DNA of 64,000 nt from Chloroflexota bacterium (GTDB lineage Bacteria; Chloroflexota; UBA11872; UBA12225). Location of the stretch: positions 33,931 to 97,930 of the forward strand of contig JAUJOR010000002.1 in assembly GCA_030447525.1 (NCBI GenBank). Direction: 5' to 3'. Under the pieces are notes generated by a model that worked only from the letters and a program-made list of their open reading frames with translations, was not told where the DNA came from and ran no database searches. Position 1 is the stretch's first letter; every line of letters begins with the position of its first letter. Position numbers and translations under genes: made by a program. Positions 37,537-47,022 of the stretch are shown one piece after another.

Positions 37537-37628
37537 CAGTCCCGAGCCGTTCAGGGGCGGCCGGGCCAGCAACCTGCCTGAGCGCGGAGATCGGGCCCTG
37601 GCAGGCAATCAGTCCTGAGCCGCTCAGG
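37537..37628. repeat. 19-bp palindromic direct repeat at the chemosensory operon end
   Basis: Copies at 37537-37555 and 37610-37628 (73-bp offset, two mismatches). The right copy spans the stop codon of the REC-PP2C gene and folds as CCTGAGC-G-GCTCAGG. The left copy folds less perfectly. It could act as a 3' hairpin. Confidence 0.75.
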
Positions 37629-38772
37629 CCTCTGCCCGGCACCGCAACACGACCACGGTGAGGTCGTCCGGCGGCGGGCGCGAGAGGTCGGCCAGCTCCA
37701 CGAGCCGGTCGACCATCTCCGCGGCGCTCCCCGCGTCCGCCAGGCGTGAGGCGATTGCCTGGACGTCCAGCGTCAGGTCCGGACGGGCGTCGACCAGCCC
37801 GTCGCTGTAGACCACCAGGGCGTCACCCACCCCGAGGGTGATGGAGGCCTGGTGGTAGGTCTCGCCACGCAAGACACCCAGGGGTAGGCCCCCCGCCTCC
37901 AAGCACTGTGGCCGGCCGCCGGCGCGCCGCACAAAGGCGTGTCCATGTCCGGCGTCGACGTAGGCCAGGGATCGGGCGGCTACGTCGAGCTGGGCGTGGA
38001 AGAGCGTCACGAAGCTCCCGGATCGCTCCAGGTCGTCCTCCAGGGCCGTGGCGGCCAGGTCCACGGCGGGGGCCGGGAGCTGGTGGCGCGCGGCCGCGCG
38101 GACGGCGGCGCGGACGGTGGCCATCAGTAGGGCCGCCGGCATGCCCTTGCCCATGACATCGGCGACGGTCAACGTGAGGACGCCTGAAGCCGGCTCCTGC
38201 CAGCAGTAGTAGTCGCCCCCTACCTCTCGTGCCGGCACACACCGCGCCGCCGGCTCGAAGCCCGGTAGGAGCGGGGCGTCTCGGGGGAGCAGCTCCGCCT
38301 GCACCCGCCCGGCGCGTGCTAGCTCCGCCTCCAGCTGGCGGCGCTTCTCGTCTAGCTGGCGATACAGACGCGTCTGCTCGTCCTGAAGGAGCTTGAGACG
38401 GACGTGGGTGCGAATGCGGGCCAGGAGCTCGGCCGGCCGGAATGGCTTGGTAACGTAGTCTGAGGCCCCCGCCTCCAGGCCGGTGACCACCTGGTCAAGG
38501 TCGTCCAGCGCCGAGCAGAAGATGACCGGGATGTCTGCCGTCGCCGGCAGCGCCTTGAGGCGCCGGCAGGTCTCGATGCCATCGATGCCCGGCATGGTGA
38601 TGTCCAGCAAGACCAGGTCGGGTACCTCGGCCGTGGCGACGGCTAATCCGTCCTCGCCACAGGCAGCTTCAACAACGCGGAACCCCACCTGTCCCAGGAG
38701 ATCGGCGGCGATCCGTCGATACATCCGCGTATCGTCCACCACCAGGATCAGTGGTGTCAGCCGGTCACTCAT
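37624..38772 (-). CDS. Response regulator with PP2C/SpoIIE phosphatase output (RsbU-like)
   Basis: A 382-aa protein. Residues 7-125 are a receiver with acidic pocket VVDD, phospho-Asp in LVLLDITMPGIDG and Lys in YVTKPF. Residues 125-165 form a coiled coil. Residues 170-380 are a PP2C-type Ser/Thr phosphatase of the SpoIIE/RsbU class: PAREVGGDYYCW, LTVADVMGKGMPAALLM, LVVYSDGLVDA and DDLTVVVL hold the metal-binding Asp residues. It starts with a 4-nt overlap with the Hpt/REC gene and is the last gene of the chemosensory operon. It is the likely output: phosphorylation by CheA would gate dephosphorylation of an anti-anti-sigma (STAS) protein, which is not encoded in the window. Confidence 0.92.
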   Translation of the reverse strand: MSDRLTPLILVVDDTRMYRRIAADLLGQVGFRVVEAACGEDGLAVATAEVPDLVLLDITMPGIDGIETCRRLKALPATADIPVIFCSALDDLDQVVTGLEAGASDYVTKPFRPAELLARIRTHVRLKLLQDEQTRLYRQLDEKRRQLEAELARAGRVQAELLPRDAPLLPGFEPAARCVPAREVGGDYYCWQEPASGVLTLTVADVMGKGMPAALLMATVRAAVRAAARHQLPAPAVDLAATALEDDLERSGSFVTLFHAQLDVAARSLAYVDAGHGHAFVRRAGGRPQCLEAGGLPLGVLRGETYHQASITLGVGDALVVYSDGLVDARPDLTLDVQAIASRLADAGSAAEMVDRLVELADLSRPPPDDLTVVVLRCRAEA

Positions 38773-39602
38773 GGCCCGCCTGCCGGCGCCGATTCCTGGG
38801 CACCGGGGACGGCGGCCCCAGCCAGGAGCTGCCGCGCCGTCTCCGCCAGCCGCTCCCGGTCGGACGATCCTTTGCGGATGTAGGCCTGGATGCCGATCTC
38901 GGCCCCGCGCCGGCGGTGCTCCGGGTTGTCGTCGCTGCTCATGAGGATGATGGGCAGGTTACGACCGGCGGGTGAGGCGCGCAGCGCAGCCGCCAGGTCC
39001 AGGCCAGGCAAGCCGTGGTTCTGCGTACTGGCAACCAGCAGCTCGTACGGCTGGGCCTGGGCCTGGGCGAGGGCCTGCTGGCCGTCGGCTACCGCGTCCA
39101 CTTGGAAGCCGGCATCGGACAGCACCATCGTCGCCAGGAGACGTACCGTCGGCGAGTCCTCCACCTGGAGGGCGCGCGGTGATGGCCGGGCCACGGGAGG
39201 GGGCGGCGTGGGCCGGCCCGTGGCGCGCTGTCGCAAGGCGTCTACCAGCTCGGCCGAGGCGGCGCCGGCGCGGACATCGCCCGGTGTTGCCCGCTCCACC
39301 ATGTCCTGTAGGGCATCCAGGCTACGGAACAGGAGGTCAGCCGTCGCCCGGTCCAGCGGAACGCGAGTGTCGCGCAGGTAGGCCAGCACGTCTTCCATGG
39401 CGTGGGACAGCTCCCGTACAGACGCCAGCCCCAGCATGGCGGCCGCGCTCTTGATCGTGTGGGCCGAGAGGAACATGCGGCGGATGGGCACCGCGTCGGA
39501 CGGCTGGCGTTCCAGCGAAAGGAGCTCGGCCCCCAGGAGGCGCAGGTGGTCTGCCGCCTCGACGCGAAACTCGTCGACGAACGCCGCGGGATCAAAGGTC
39601 AT
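38769..39602 (-). CDS. Hpt domain fused to a degenerate receiver
   Basis: A 277-aa protein. Residues 1-120 are a histidine phosphotransfer domain with the phospho-His in SAHTIKSAAAMLG (about residue 48). A Pro-rich hinge leads to a receiver-like domain (145-265) with LQVEDSPTVR at the acidic pocket. Where the phospho-Asp (xxxxDxxMPG) is expected it reads LLVASTQNHGLPGLDL, with no Asp, so it is probably a pseudo-receiver. The C-terminal Lys is in YIRKGSSD. It has 4-nt overlaps with both cheB and the REC-PP2C gene. It probably shuttles phosphate between the hybrid CheA receiver and the PP2C regulator (inference). Confidence 0.86.
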   Translation of the reverse strand: MTFDPAAFVDEFRVEAADHLRLLGAELLSLERQPSDAVPIRRMFLSAHTIKSAAAMLGLASVRELSHAMEDVLAYLRDTRVPLDRATADLLFRSLDALQDMVERATPGDVRAGAASAELVDALRQRATGRPTPPPPVARPSPRALQVEDSPTVRLLATMVLSDAGFQVDAVADGQQALAQAQAQPYELLVASTQNHGLPGLDLAAALRASPAGRNLPIILMSSDDNPEHRRRGAEIGIQAYIRKGSSDRERLAETARQLLAGAAVPGAQESAPAGGP

Positions 39603-40711
39603 CGGCTGCCTCGCTCATTCTGGCTGGCCCGCTGGGCCAGCTCAACCAGTAAGGGGGTGATCTTCGCCGGCGGCAGGACATAGTCCACCACCCCGGCATC
39701 GATGGCGGCTGCCGGCATGCCAAAGACGGCCGAGCTGGCCTCGTCCTGGGAGATGGTCGTCGCGCCGGCCCGCTTCAAGTCGCCTAGCCCGGCCACACCG
39801 TCCTCGGCCATGCCACTGAGCACGACGCCGATGGCGGCCGCGCCGTACACCCGGGCCACCGATTGGAAGAGCACGGTGGCCGACGGCCGGTGCCCCGAGA
39901 GGGGCGGAGCGCCGCTCAAGGCCAGCGCCCGGCCGTTGACCACCAGATGGTGACCGGAGGGGGCGATGTGAATGCCTAGCGCATCCAGGCGCCGGCCGGC
40001 CACCGCCAGCTGCAGGGGCACGGGGCACTGGGGCTTGAGCCAGTCCACCATGGCGCCGACAAAGCCTGGTGCGATGTGTTGTACCACCAGGATCGGGAGC
40101 GCGAAGTCGGCCGGCAGCAGGGCCAGCATCTCCAGGAGGGCCTGAGGGCCACCGGTGGACGCCCCGATGGCCACGATCTCCGGCACACGCATCCCCCGCG
40201 GCGCCTCGTGCGGCGTTCCTGGCGGCGCCATCGGCCCTGGCAGCCCTTCCGCTGACAGCCGCCGAATCACCTTCAGCCCGGCCATGCCCTTGATCGTCCG
40301 GAGCAGCTCTCGGGCTCCCGCCGCCCCGGCCGGACCGGCCGCCGGCTTGGCCACCAGGGCCAGGGCCCCGGCCCGGAATGCCTCCACCGCCAGACGTCGG
40401 TCTTCGCGCGAGACGCTCGCCGTGACGATGACGATCGGCGTCGGCGTCTCCTGCATGATGCGGCGGGTGGCTTCCAGCCCGTCCATTACCGGCATGCGCA
40501 GGTCCATGGTGATCACGTCTGGCTTGAGGCTCGCGGCTGCGCCAACGCTGTCCGCCCCGTTGCCCGCCCAGCCCACCACTTCCAGGCCGGGATCGCCTTT
40601 CAAGAGGGCCATGAGCATCCCCCGCTGCACCGCCGAGTCCTCGACCACCAGCACGCGCAACGCCTTCGCCGCGCGGGGGGCCTGGCGGTGCTCTCGGTCG
40701 GTAATGGTCAT
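39599..40711 (-). CDS. cheB: Protein-glutamate methylesterase CheB
   Basis: A 370-aa protein with an N-terminal receiver (LVVEDSAVQRGML; phospho-Asp in VITMDLRMPVMDG; Lys in LVAKPAA), a linker, and a C-terminal methylesterase domain with the Ser-His-Asp triad in IGASTGGPQAL, VQHIAPGF and GMAEDGVAGL. It demethylates or deamidates chemoreceptor glutamates, counteracting CheR for adaptation. It overlaps cheA and the Hpt gene by 4 nt each (ATGA), so it is translationally coupled. CheB with a receiver implies feedback from CheA. Confidence 0.95.
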   Translation of the reverse strand: MTITDREHRQAPRAAKALRVLVVEDSAVQRGMLMALLKGDPGLEVVGWAGNGADSVGAAASLKPDVITMDLRMPVMDGLEATRRIMQETPTPIVIVTASVSREDRRLAVEAFRAGALALVAKPAAGPAGAAGARELLRTIKGMAGLKVIRRLSAEGLPGPMAPPGTPHEAPRGMRVPEIVAIGASTGGPQALLEMLALLPADFALPILVVQHIAPGFVGAMVDWLKPQCPVPLQLAVAGRRLDALGIHIAPSGHHLVVNGRALALSGAPPLSGHRPSATVLFQSVARVYGAAAIGVVLSGMAEDGVAGLGDLKRAGATTISQDEASSAVFGMPAAAIDAGVVDYVLPPAKITPLLVELAQRASQNERGSR

Positions 40712-43008
40712 AACAGCCGTCCAATCGTTTCCAGGAGCTGTGTCTGATCGAAGCGGCCCTTGACAATGTAGGCGTCGGCGCCGGCGGCAACGCCCCGTTC
40801 GCGGTGTTCCCGGGCATCGAGCGAGGTCACCAGCACCACTGGGATTTGCCGCAGCGCGGCGTCGCGCCGGATCTCTGCCGTGAGACCAAAGCCGTCCAGA
40901 CCCGGCATGTTGACGTCAGAGACCACCAGATCGATAGGGCCGCCGCGGAGCACGGCCAGGGCCTCTAGCCCGTCGGCGGCCCCCGTCACCTCGTAGCCGG
41001 CGGCTTCCAAGATGCTCCGCTCCAGCGTGCGGGTGGTCAACGAGTCGTCCACCACCAACAGGCGGGGGCGAACCGGCTCGGGCTGGGCCGCCGTCATGGC
41101 CACCACGCCTGAGGCGTGCTGGAGGCGCGTCGCCGTCTTCAGCAGATCAGACGGGTTCAGGATTGGCACTACCTGGCCTGAGCCGAGGACGGTGGCCCCC
41201 GCCACGTTGCCCACGCGGCGCAACGGCCAACTCAAGCGCTTGACCACGATCTCCTGCTCTCCCACCAGCCGGTCGGCCAGCAACGCGACGCGGCGCTCCC
41301 CCTGGCGCAGGACGAAGAACGGCCGCCAGCCGCCCCTCCCTGCTCCCTTGCTGCCGGCCGTTGGGTGCTCGAGGAGTGCGCCCAGCTCCACGACCGGCAC
41401 CGGGTGACCGCCGATCTCCACCGCGACGCGCCCTTCCAGACGCACCAGCTGCCGCTCCTGCACGCGGGCGGTGCGCTCCACCATCGCCGAGGGGACGGCG
41501 AAGAGCTGCCCGGTCTGCTCCACCAGGATGGCCCGGCTGGTGGCGAGCGTGAGCGGCACGGTGAGCGCCAGGCGGGTGCCCTGCCCGGGCACGCTGCTCA
41601 CCGCCACCTGGCCGCTGAGCCGCTCCAGGTGCTCGCGCACCACGTCCATGCCGACGCCACGCCCGGAAGTGTCGGTGACCGTGACGCTGGTGGAAAAGCC
41701 CGGCCGAAAGATCAGCTCCAGGGCGGCGCGGTCGTCCAGCCCGGATGCCTGCTCCTCCGAGAGGAGCCCTTTCTTGACGGCGCTCTGGCGCAGATGGGAA
41801 GGATCGATCCCTGCGCCGTCGTCGGTCAGCTCGATCTCCACGGTGCTGCCGCGCTGGGTGGCCGCGAGGCGGATCGTCCCGGCAGGAGGCTTGCCCAGGG
41901 CGGCGCGTCTCTCCGGCAGCTCAATGCCATGGTCGGCGGCATTGCGGAGCATGTGCACCAGCGGGTCGCGGAGCTGCTCCAGGATCTTGCGGTCGATCTC
42001 CGTCTCCCCCCCCGTGAGCACCAGCTGCGCCTCCTTTCCGCTCTCGCGCGTCAGGTCGCGGACCATGCGCTCGAAAGGGGCGAAGATCGTCGCCACCGGG
42101 AGCAGGCGCACCCCCATCACGGCGTCCTCGATGGCGCGCGTGACAAGTCCCAGTTGGGCGCTGTCGTGGCGCAGCTCCACCGCCAGCGCTTCGATCTGGT
42201 CGAGCACCGTCTGCGTGCGCCGCTCGGCTCGCTCCACGAAGCGCAGGAGCCCGTCCAGCTCGCGGCGCAGCGTGCCGCCGGTCTGAGCTTCCGTGCCCAC
42301 CGGCCCGCCGGCCGCACGGCGCACCCCGGCGCGCAGCCCGCGCGAGCCCCGCCACTCGCGGCGCCACTGGGCCACATCCTGCCGCAGCTCACGCACCTGG
42401 CGCAGGCGTTGCTCGACCCGCAGCCGGGTGACGGACAGCTCGCCCGCTTGAGAGAGCAGGGCATCGAGCTTGACCACTGCCACCCGCACGCTCTCTGAGG
42501 TGGGGGTGTCCCGGCGGCCGCCGGGCGCCGGCAGGGCGGCCGCCGCGACGGGGGGGGTGGCGGCCGGCGTTGATGCCGGAGTGGCTGGCGATCCCCGGCC
42601 CTGCAGTCCGGCGAGAACCTCAGAGAGGCCAGGATCCTCTGGTGGCGAGGCCTTTCCTGCCGGCGCCGGCCGGCCCGGCGCGGCCAGGGTATCGACGGCG
42701 CCATAGACGGCGTCAAACCACGCCTGGGCCGGCTGCCGTCCACTCTGCCGGGCGGCATCGAGGGTCGACTCCAGGGCATGCGTTACCTGCTCCACGTCCG
42801 TCAGCTCCACGGCCCGGGCGGCGCCCTTGAGGCTGTGCGCCTCCCGGAAGAGGGCCTCCAACGTCTCGGTGCGGGCCTGGTCGCCCCCGTGGCCAGCGTC
42901 TTCTCGCTCCAGACGCAGCAAGAATCGATTGAGTGCCTGGACGCGCTCCTCCAGCTCGGCGCTGAAAGCCGCCTGGAGCTGCTGCGATCGGGGGTCTGGC
43001 TCGGTCAT
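40708..43008 (-). CDS. cheA: Hybrid chemotaxis histidine kinase CheA-REC
   Basis: A 766-aa kinase. Hpt domain at 10-115 with His58 in REAHSLKGAARA, a Pro/Ala-rich linker (no clear CheY/CheB-binding P2 domain), a dimerisation region, then the kinase core with N box HMLRNAADHGIE, DDGAGID and GRGVGMDVV. A CheW-like domain follows (LVEQTGQLFAVPSAMVERT), and a C-terminal receiver with LVVDDSLTTRTLE and phospho-Asp in VVSDVNMPGLDG. This matches WspE-type hybrid CheA. The ATG at 43008 is chosen since the Hpt fold starts here and GGAG lies upstream; it is 19 bp after the receptor stop. Confidence 0.94.
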   Translation of the reverse strand: MTEPDPRSQQLQAAFSAELEERVQALNRFLLRLEREDAGHGGDQARTETLEALFREAHSLKGAARAVELTDVEQVTHALESTLDAARQSGRQPAQAWFDAVYGAVDTLAAPGRPAPAGKASPPEDPGLSEVLAGLQGRGSPATPASTPAATPPVAAAALPAPGGRRDTPTSESVRVAVVKLDALLSQAGELSVTRLRVEQRLRQVRELRQDVAQWRREWRGSRGLRAGVRRAAGGPVGTEAQTGGTLRRELDGLLRFVERAERRTQTVLDQIEALAVELRHDSAQLGLVTRAIEDAVMGVRLLPVATIFAPFERMVRDLTRESGKEAQLVLTGGETEIDRKILEQLRDPLVHMLRNAADHGIELPERRAALGKPPAGTIRLAATQRGSTVEIELTDDGAGIDPSHLRQSAVKKGLLSEEQASGLDDRAALELIFRPGFSTSVTVTDTSGRGVGMDVVREHLERLSGQVAVSSVPGQGTRLALTVPLTLATSRAILVEQTGQLFAVPSAMVERTARVQERQLVRLEGRVAVEIGGHPVPVVELGALLEHPTAGSKGAGRGGWRPFFVLRQGERRVALLADRLVGEQEIVVKRLSWPLRRVGNVAGATVLGSGQVVPILNPSDLLKTATRLQHASGVVAMTAAQPEPVRPRLLVVDDSLTTRTLERSILEAAGYEVTGAADGLEALAVLRGGPIDLVVSDVNMPGLDGFGLTAEIRRDAALRQIPVVLVTSLDAREHRERGVAAGADAYIVKGRFDQTQLLETIGRLL

Positions 43009-43027
43009 GAGCGACGTCTCCGCTGCC

Positions 43028-44908
43028 CTAGAGCCGGTACTGCGCCACGGGCCGATCCAGGCGCGTGGCCAGGTCGGCGAGATTCCCGGCCGCCCGCTCG
43101 GTGTTGGTGGTACCCGCCAGGTTCTGGGTGGTGGCCCGGTTGATGTCGGCCATGGCGGCGGCAATCTGCTCCACGGCCACAGATTGCTGCTGTGACGAAG
43201 CGGCGATCTGCTGGGCCGCCTGGGCCGTCTGCTGGCTGGCCTGGGCCAGGGCGTCGATCGTGTGACCGGTCTGGTCGATCAACTCTGCGCCGGTATCTAC
43301 CCCTTTGGTTCCCTGCTCGGTGGCCATCACGGCGGCGTTCGTCGCCCGTTGGACGTCTGAGAGGATCGTGCGCACCTGGGCGGTGGCCGCCTTGGACTGG
43401 TCGGCCAGGCTGCGGATCTCCGCGGCCACCACGGCGAAGCCTTTGCCTTGCTCCCCGGCCCGGCTGGCCTCGATGGCGGCGTTCAGCGCCAGGAGGTTGG
43501 ATTGATCGGCAAGGTCGTTGACGGTGGTGATGATCTCCCCGATCTGCTGGCTCTGCTCCGAGAGGGCCAGGATGTTCTCGGCGATTGATTGCACCTTCTG
43601 GCGGATCTCGGCCATGCCGTCGGTCGCCCCTCGCACTGCCGACACACCGTCGGCGGCTGCTCGATCGGCGCGCTCGGCCGTCTCGGCCACGGCTGAAGCC
43701 AGCTGCGCGGACTGCTCGGCTGCGGCCCGCAGCTCGTCGACCGTCGCCGTGGTCTGGACGATGGCCGCCGACTGCTCGGTGGTGCCCGCCGATGGCTCGG
43801 TAACCGCCGCCTGGATCTCCCGGGTGGCCGTGGCCAGGCTGCGCGTCCCCGTCTGCAGCTCGGTGGCGACGGCACGCAGATTGACCACCATGTCGTGGAA
43901 GGCGTAGCCCAGGACGTCTCGCTCCGACTCGGGCTGCACATCTTGAGTGAGATCGCCCTGGGAGATGGCCGTGGCCGCGGCTGCCTTGGCCCGCTGGTAG
44001 GCCACCATCTGGCGAAAGGCGCGGGCCATCTCGCCCACCTCGTCCCGCGAGCGCACCTCGATCCGCTGATCGAGGTCGCCTTTCGCCAGTCCCCGAGCGG
44101 CGATGGCCGCCTGCGTGATGCCGCCGCTGATCGAACGCGCCAGCAGGAGACCCAGGCCGAGAGCGAGGGGCAGTGTCAGCACGATGGCGCCGAAGATCAG
44201 CCGCTGGCTGTTGGCGAAGGTGTCCCGCGCGTGCGCCGCCTCATCTTGGGCTTCCTTGATGTTGAAGCTCACCAGGCCGTCCAAGGCTTCACTGTGAGCG
44301 TCGAACAGCTGTTTCCCGGTCCCATTAAGGTAGTCGGCGGCCTCTTCGTTGCGGTTGGCCCGGGAGAGGGGCAGGAACGCGCGGTCGTTATCCTCCAGAA
44401 AGGCGGTCCACTTCTGCTTTAGTGTCCCCAGGAGCAGCTGCTCCCTTGGCTTAACCGCCAGGGGCTCGTATTCCCTGATCTGATCGGCCACTGTGCGACG
44501 CAGCGCTTGCATCTCCCGCTCGATCACGGCCATCTCCGTGTCGCCCGTAGCGAGGTTATGCCGGTACTGCGCCGCCTGGAAGTCGATCGTGCGGCCGTCG
44601 ATGCTCCCGAGCAACTGAGTGGAAGGCAGGGCGTTCTTGGCAATGGCCTCCGTGGACCGGCTGACTCGCTGCAGCAGGAAGAGGCACAGCAGGCCCAGGG
44701 CGGCCAGGAGCAGGAAGAAGCCCAGAAAGGCGATCAGGAGCTTGCGGCCGATCGACCACCTCCCGCTGGCCGGCTCCCGGTGCGGCGAGACGTCCCCTCC
44801 ACCGCCCGGCGCCGGGTACGACGCAGGCATGCCCCGGTCCTGGCGCGGCCGGGGCGGCGCCCCTCGCAGCGTTCCGTTCTGGGCCGGCACGGCTTTGACA
44901 ATGGACAC
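43028..44908 (-). CDS. Methyl-accepting chemoreceptor
   Basis: A 626-aa membrane receptor. A Pro-rich cytoplasmic N-terminus precedes the first span (about 55-78, [20 protein letters not shown]). A four-helix-bundle sensor domain follows (80-225), then the second span (about 232-252), a HAMP region and a long signalling coiled coil. Its hairpin tip is [20 protein letters not shown] followed by [15 protein letters not shown]. No CheR-tethering pentapeptide at the C-terminus. GTG at 44908 is preferred over a GTG two codons earlier because AGGAGG would abut that one. It is the only receptor in the operon and thus the likely dedicated sensor (WspA position). Confidence 0.93.
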   Translation of the reverse strand: MSIVKAVPAQNGTLRGAPPRPRQDRGMPASYPAPGGGGDVSPHREPASGRWSIGRKLLIAFLGFFLLLAALGLLCLFLLQRVSRSTEAIAKNALPSTQLLGSIDGRTIDFQAAQYRHNLATGDTEMAVIEREMQALRRTVADQIREYEPLAVKPREQLLLGTLKQKWTAFLEDNDRAFLPLSRANRNEEAADYLNGTGKQLFDAHSEALDGLVSFNIKEAQDEAAHARDTFANSQRLIFGAIVLTLPLALGLGLLLARSISGGITQAAIAARGLAKGDLDQRIEVRSRDEVGEMARAFRQMVAYQRAKAAAATAISQGDLTQDVQPESERDVLGYAFHDMVVNLRAVATELQTGTRSLATATREIQAAVTEPSAGTTEQSAAIVQTTATVDELRAAAEQSAQLASAVAETAERADRAAADGVSAVRGATDGMAEIRQKVQSIAENILALSEQSQQIGEIITTVNDLADQSNLLALNAAIEASRAGEQGKGFAVVAAEIRSLADQSKAATAQVRTILSDVQRATNAAVMATEQGTKGVDTGAELIDQTGHTIDALAQASQQTAQAAQQIAASSQQQSVAVEQIAAAMADINRATTQNLAGTTNTERAAGNLADLATRLDRPVAQYRL

Positions 44909-45042
44909 GTTCACCCTCCTCCGCCGGCCAGGCGCGGCGGCCCGCTGGCGGCACGGCCGCTCGCTCGGGGTTTCCCGGCACGACCCTGCGCGCGGCCGTC
45001 ACCCCGTTCCACGCTGCGAGGCGCACGGCATCTCATCACCAG

Positions 45043-45588
45043 CTAGCCCACCTCTTCGAGGACGTCGAAACGCCCGCCGGACAGCAGCAGCGCCAGGTCC
45101 AAGACGACGATCCTGGCCCCGGCCACGCCGCGGGAGAACTCCCTGCCGGAGAGGGGTGGGTCGAGCCCCTCCAAGGACAGCCGCTGCACGCCGATCACGT
45201 CGTCCACCAGGAGCCCGACGCGGGCCTCGGGGAGCTCCACCAACAGCACCTGCGACGTCTCCGACGGCTCGGCTGCCCCGGCCAGCCCCAGGCCAACGGC
45301 CAGGTCGAGCACCGTGATCACCTCGCCGCGGACGTTCAGCATGCCGGCGACATGGGGAGGAGTGCAGGGGACGGCCATCAGACCCGCCGCTCGGTGGACG
45401 GTCACGAGGAGTCTGGATTCGGCGGCGTAGTGCTCGCCACGGAGGGCGAACAGCAGCACCTCAGCCTCTGCCCCTGCTTCGGCCGTGGCCGGCGCCCGGG
45501 CGTACTCCTGGGCTCGCCGGCGCAACGTCCCCTCCACCGCCTCGTCCGCTCCTCCGGTTGCCGTCCCCAGGGTCACGCCCGCGCTCAT
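45043..45588 (-). CDS. cheW: CheW-like coupling protein (second copy)
   Basis: A 181-aa CheW domain protein. About 40 Ala-rich N-terminal residues precede the fold (EVLLFALRGEHYAAESRLLV, then MLNVRGEVITVLDLAVGLGL and VGLLVDDVIGVQRL), which bridges receptors and CheA. GGAGG precedes the ATG at 45588. It lies 12 bp after cheR and 134 bp before the receptor gene. Two divergent CheW genes flanking cheR mirror the WspB/WspD arrangement. Confidence 0.9.
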   Translation of the reverse strand: MSAGVTLGTATGGADEAVEGTLRRRAQEYARAPATAEAGAEAEVLLFALRGEHYAAESRLLVTVHRAAGLMAVPCTPPHVAGMLNVRGEVITVLDLAVGLGLAGAAEPSETSQVLLVELPEARVGLLVDDVIGVQRLSLEGLDPPLSGREFSRGVAGARIVVLDLALLLSGGRFDVLEEVG

Positions 45589-45600
45589 TGACGCGCCTCC

Positions 45601-47022
45601 TTACCTTGTCGCCGGCGAGCCGGCGACCGGCTCGAGCGACGCCAGCTGGACCTCCAGGGCCTGTCGTAGCTCGCCGGCCTGCAGCCCGCCCCCACCGGCG
45701 ATGGCCTGATCGTCCGGCGCCGGCGCGAGTAGACGCCGAGTGTGGGTGAGCATCGTCCGCGCCCGTACTTCGTCCCCGCGCCGGAGGCAGGCCCGGGCGA
45801 GACCGAACTGGGTCAGGGGGTTGTGCGGGTCGATGAAGGCCGCCCGGCGCAGGCTCTCCGCCGCCGGCTCCACGGCCCCCACATCCAGGTAGAGCATCCC
45901 CAGCAGGAGATGGGCCTCAGCCACCAATGGCTGCGCCCGCGCCAGCCGTTCGGCCGCCTCACGGGCCGCCGTACGGTTCCCACCGTGGGCCAGGGCGCGT
46001 ACCCTCTTGAGGTCTGCGGAAGCCTCCCCCGGTGCGCCGGCGGGCGCGGGGCGCCCCCCCGCCGGCCCCAGTCTGTCCGCCGGCGCCAACGGCCGCCCGG
46101 GCGGGGGCGATTTCTGCCTCTGCCCGGGGACGTGGGGCGAAGCGGGGCGGACAGCGGCGTCCGCCGGCCGGCGCCAGAGCACGGCCCCGGGCAGATAGAC
46201 CGGCGCCAGTGGCCCCGGCAGCTGGGGCGAGGGGTCGGACGGGCCGAGCACGAGCCAGCCGCCGCGCGCGAGGGCATCGGCGAAGCGCCGGTACAGCCGC
46301 TGCGTCGCCTCCATGCTGAAGTAGATGGTTACGTTGCGACACAGGATGACGTCGAACCCCGATCCGGCCACGTCGGCGCTGGGGAAGGTGTCTGCAGCCA
46401 GGTTCAGCTGGGCGAAGTGCACCATCCGCCGCAGCGGCTCCACCAGGCGCCAGCGCGTGCCCTCGGGGGTGAAGTGGCGCCGGCGCACCTCGTCCGGCGT
46501 GTCGCGGAAGGACCACTCGCCGTACGTCGCCCGCCGCCCAGCTTCCAGGGCCGCATGGCTGATGTCAGTCGCCAGGATCTGCGCGTCCCACTCGTCCGCG
46601 AGCGGCAGCCCCTCCCGCACCAGGATGGCCAGGGTGGCGGGCTCCTCGCCGCTGGCACACCCGGCCGACCAGAGGCGCAGCCGGCGCTCCCCCGCCCGCC
46701 TGGCGATGACGTCCGGCAGCACCACCCGCCGTAGGGCCTCCATCTGCGGTCCGACGCGGAAGAAATGCGTCTCCCCGATGGTCAGCGCGGCCGCCAGCTT
46801 CTCGAACAGGTCGAGGCTCCGGCCGGCGGCGAACGCCCCGTACAGCGCCACCGGGTCGGCGTAGGCCGAGCCGGCCAGGAGGCGCTGCACGGCCTCGTCC
46901 AGGCCCTGGCCCTGCTGCTCGCTGAGGTGGAGGCCGAATCGGCGCTCGATCAGGCAGAGAAAGGAGTTCTTCAGAGCGGGATCCAGCGCCGGCCGTTGCT
47001 GACTACCCGTGGTGGGCCTCAC
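45601..47022 (-). CDS. cheR: CheR methyltransferase with C-terminal TPR region
   Basis: A 473-aa protein. The N-terminal helical domain and SAM-dependent methyltransferase domain (about 20-290) show ETHFFRVGPQMEAL, LWSAGCASGEEPATLAIL and ILCRNVTIYFS. A Pro-rich linker is followed by TPR-like repeats (AREAAERLARAQPLVAEAHL, then GAVEPAAESLRRAAFIDPHN). It methylates receptor glutamates; TPR-containing CheR is typical of WspC-type systems. It starts at GTG 47022, which overlaps the upstream cheW stop by 4 nt (GTGA); longer frames would overlap cheW heavily. Confidence 0.92.
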   Translation of the reverse strand: MRPTTGSQQRPALDPALKNSFLCLIERRFGLHLSEQQGQGLDEAVQRLLAGSAYADPVALYGAFAAGRSLDLFEKLAAALTIGETHFFRVGPQMEALRRVVLPDVIARRAGERRLRLWSAGCASGEEPATLAILVREGLPLADEWDAQILATDISHAALEAGRRATYGEWSFRDTPDEVRRRHFTPEGTRWRLVEPLRRMVHFAQLNLAADTFPSADVAGSGFDVILCRNVTIYFSMEATQRLYRRFADALARGGWLVLGPSDPSPQLPGPLAPVYLPGAVLWRRPADAAVRPASPHVPGQRQKSPPPGRPLAPADRLGPAGGRPAPAGAPGEASADLKRVRALAHGGNRTAAREAAERLARAQPLVAEAHLLLGMLYLDVGAVEPAAESLRRAAFIDPHNPLTQFGLARACLRRGDEVRARTMLTHTRRLLAPAPDDQAIAGGGGLQAGELRQALEVQLASLEPVAGSPATR

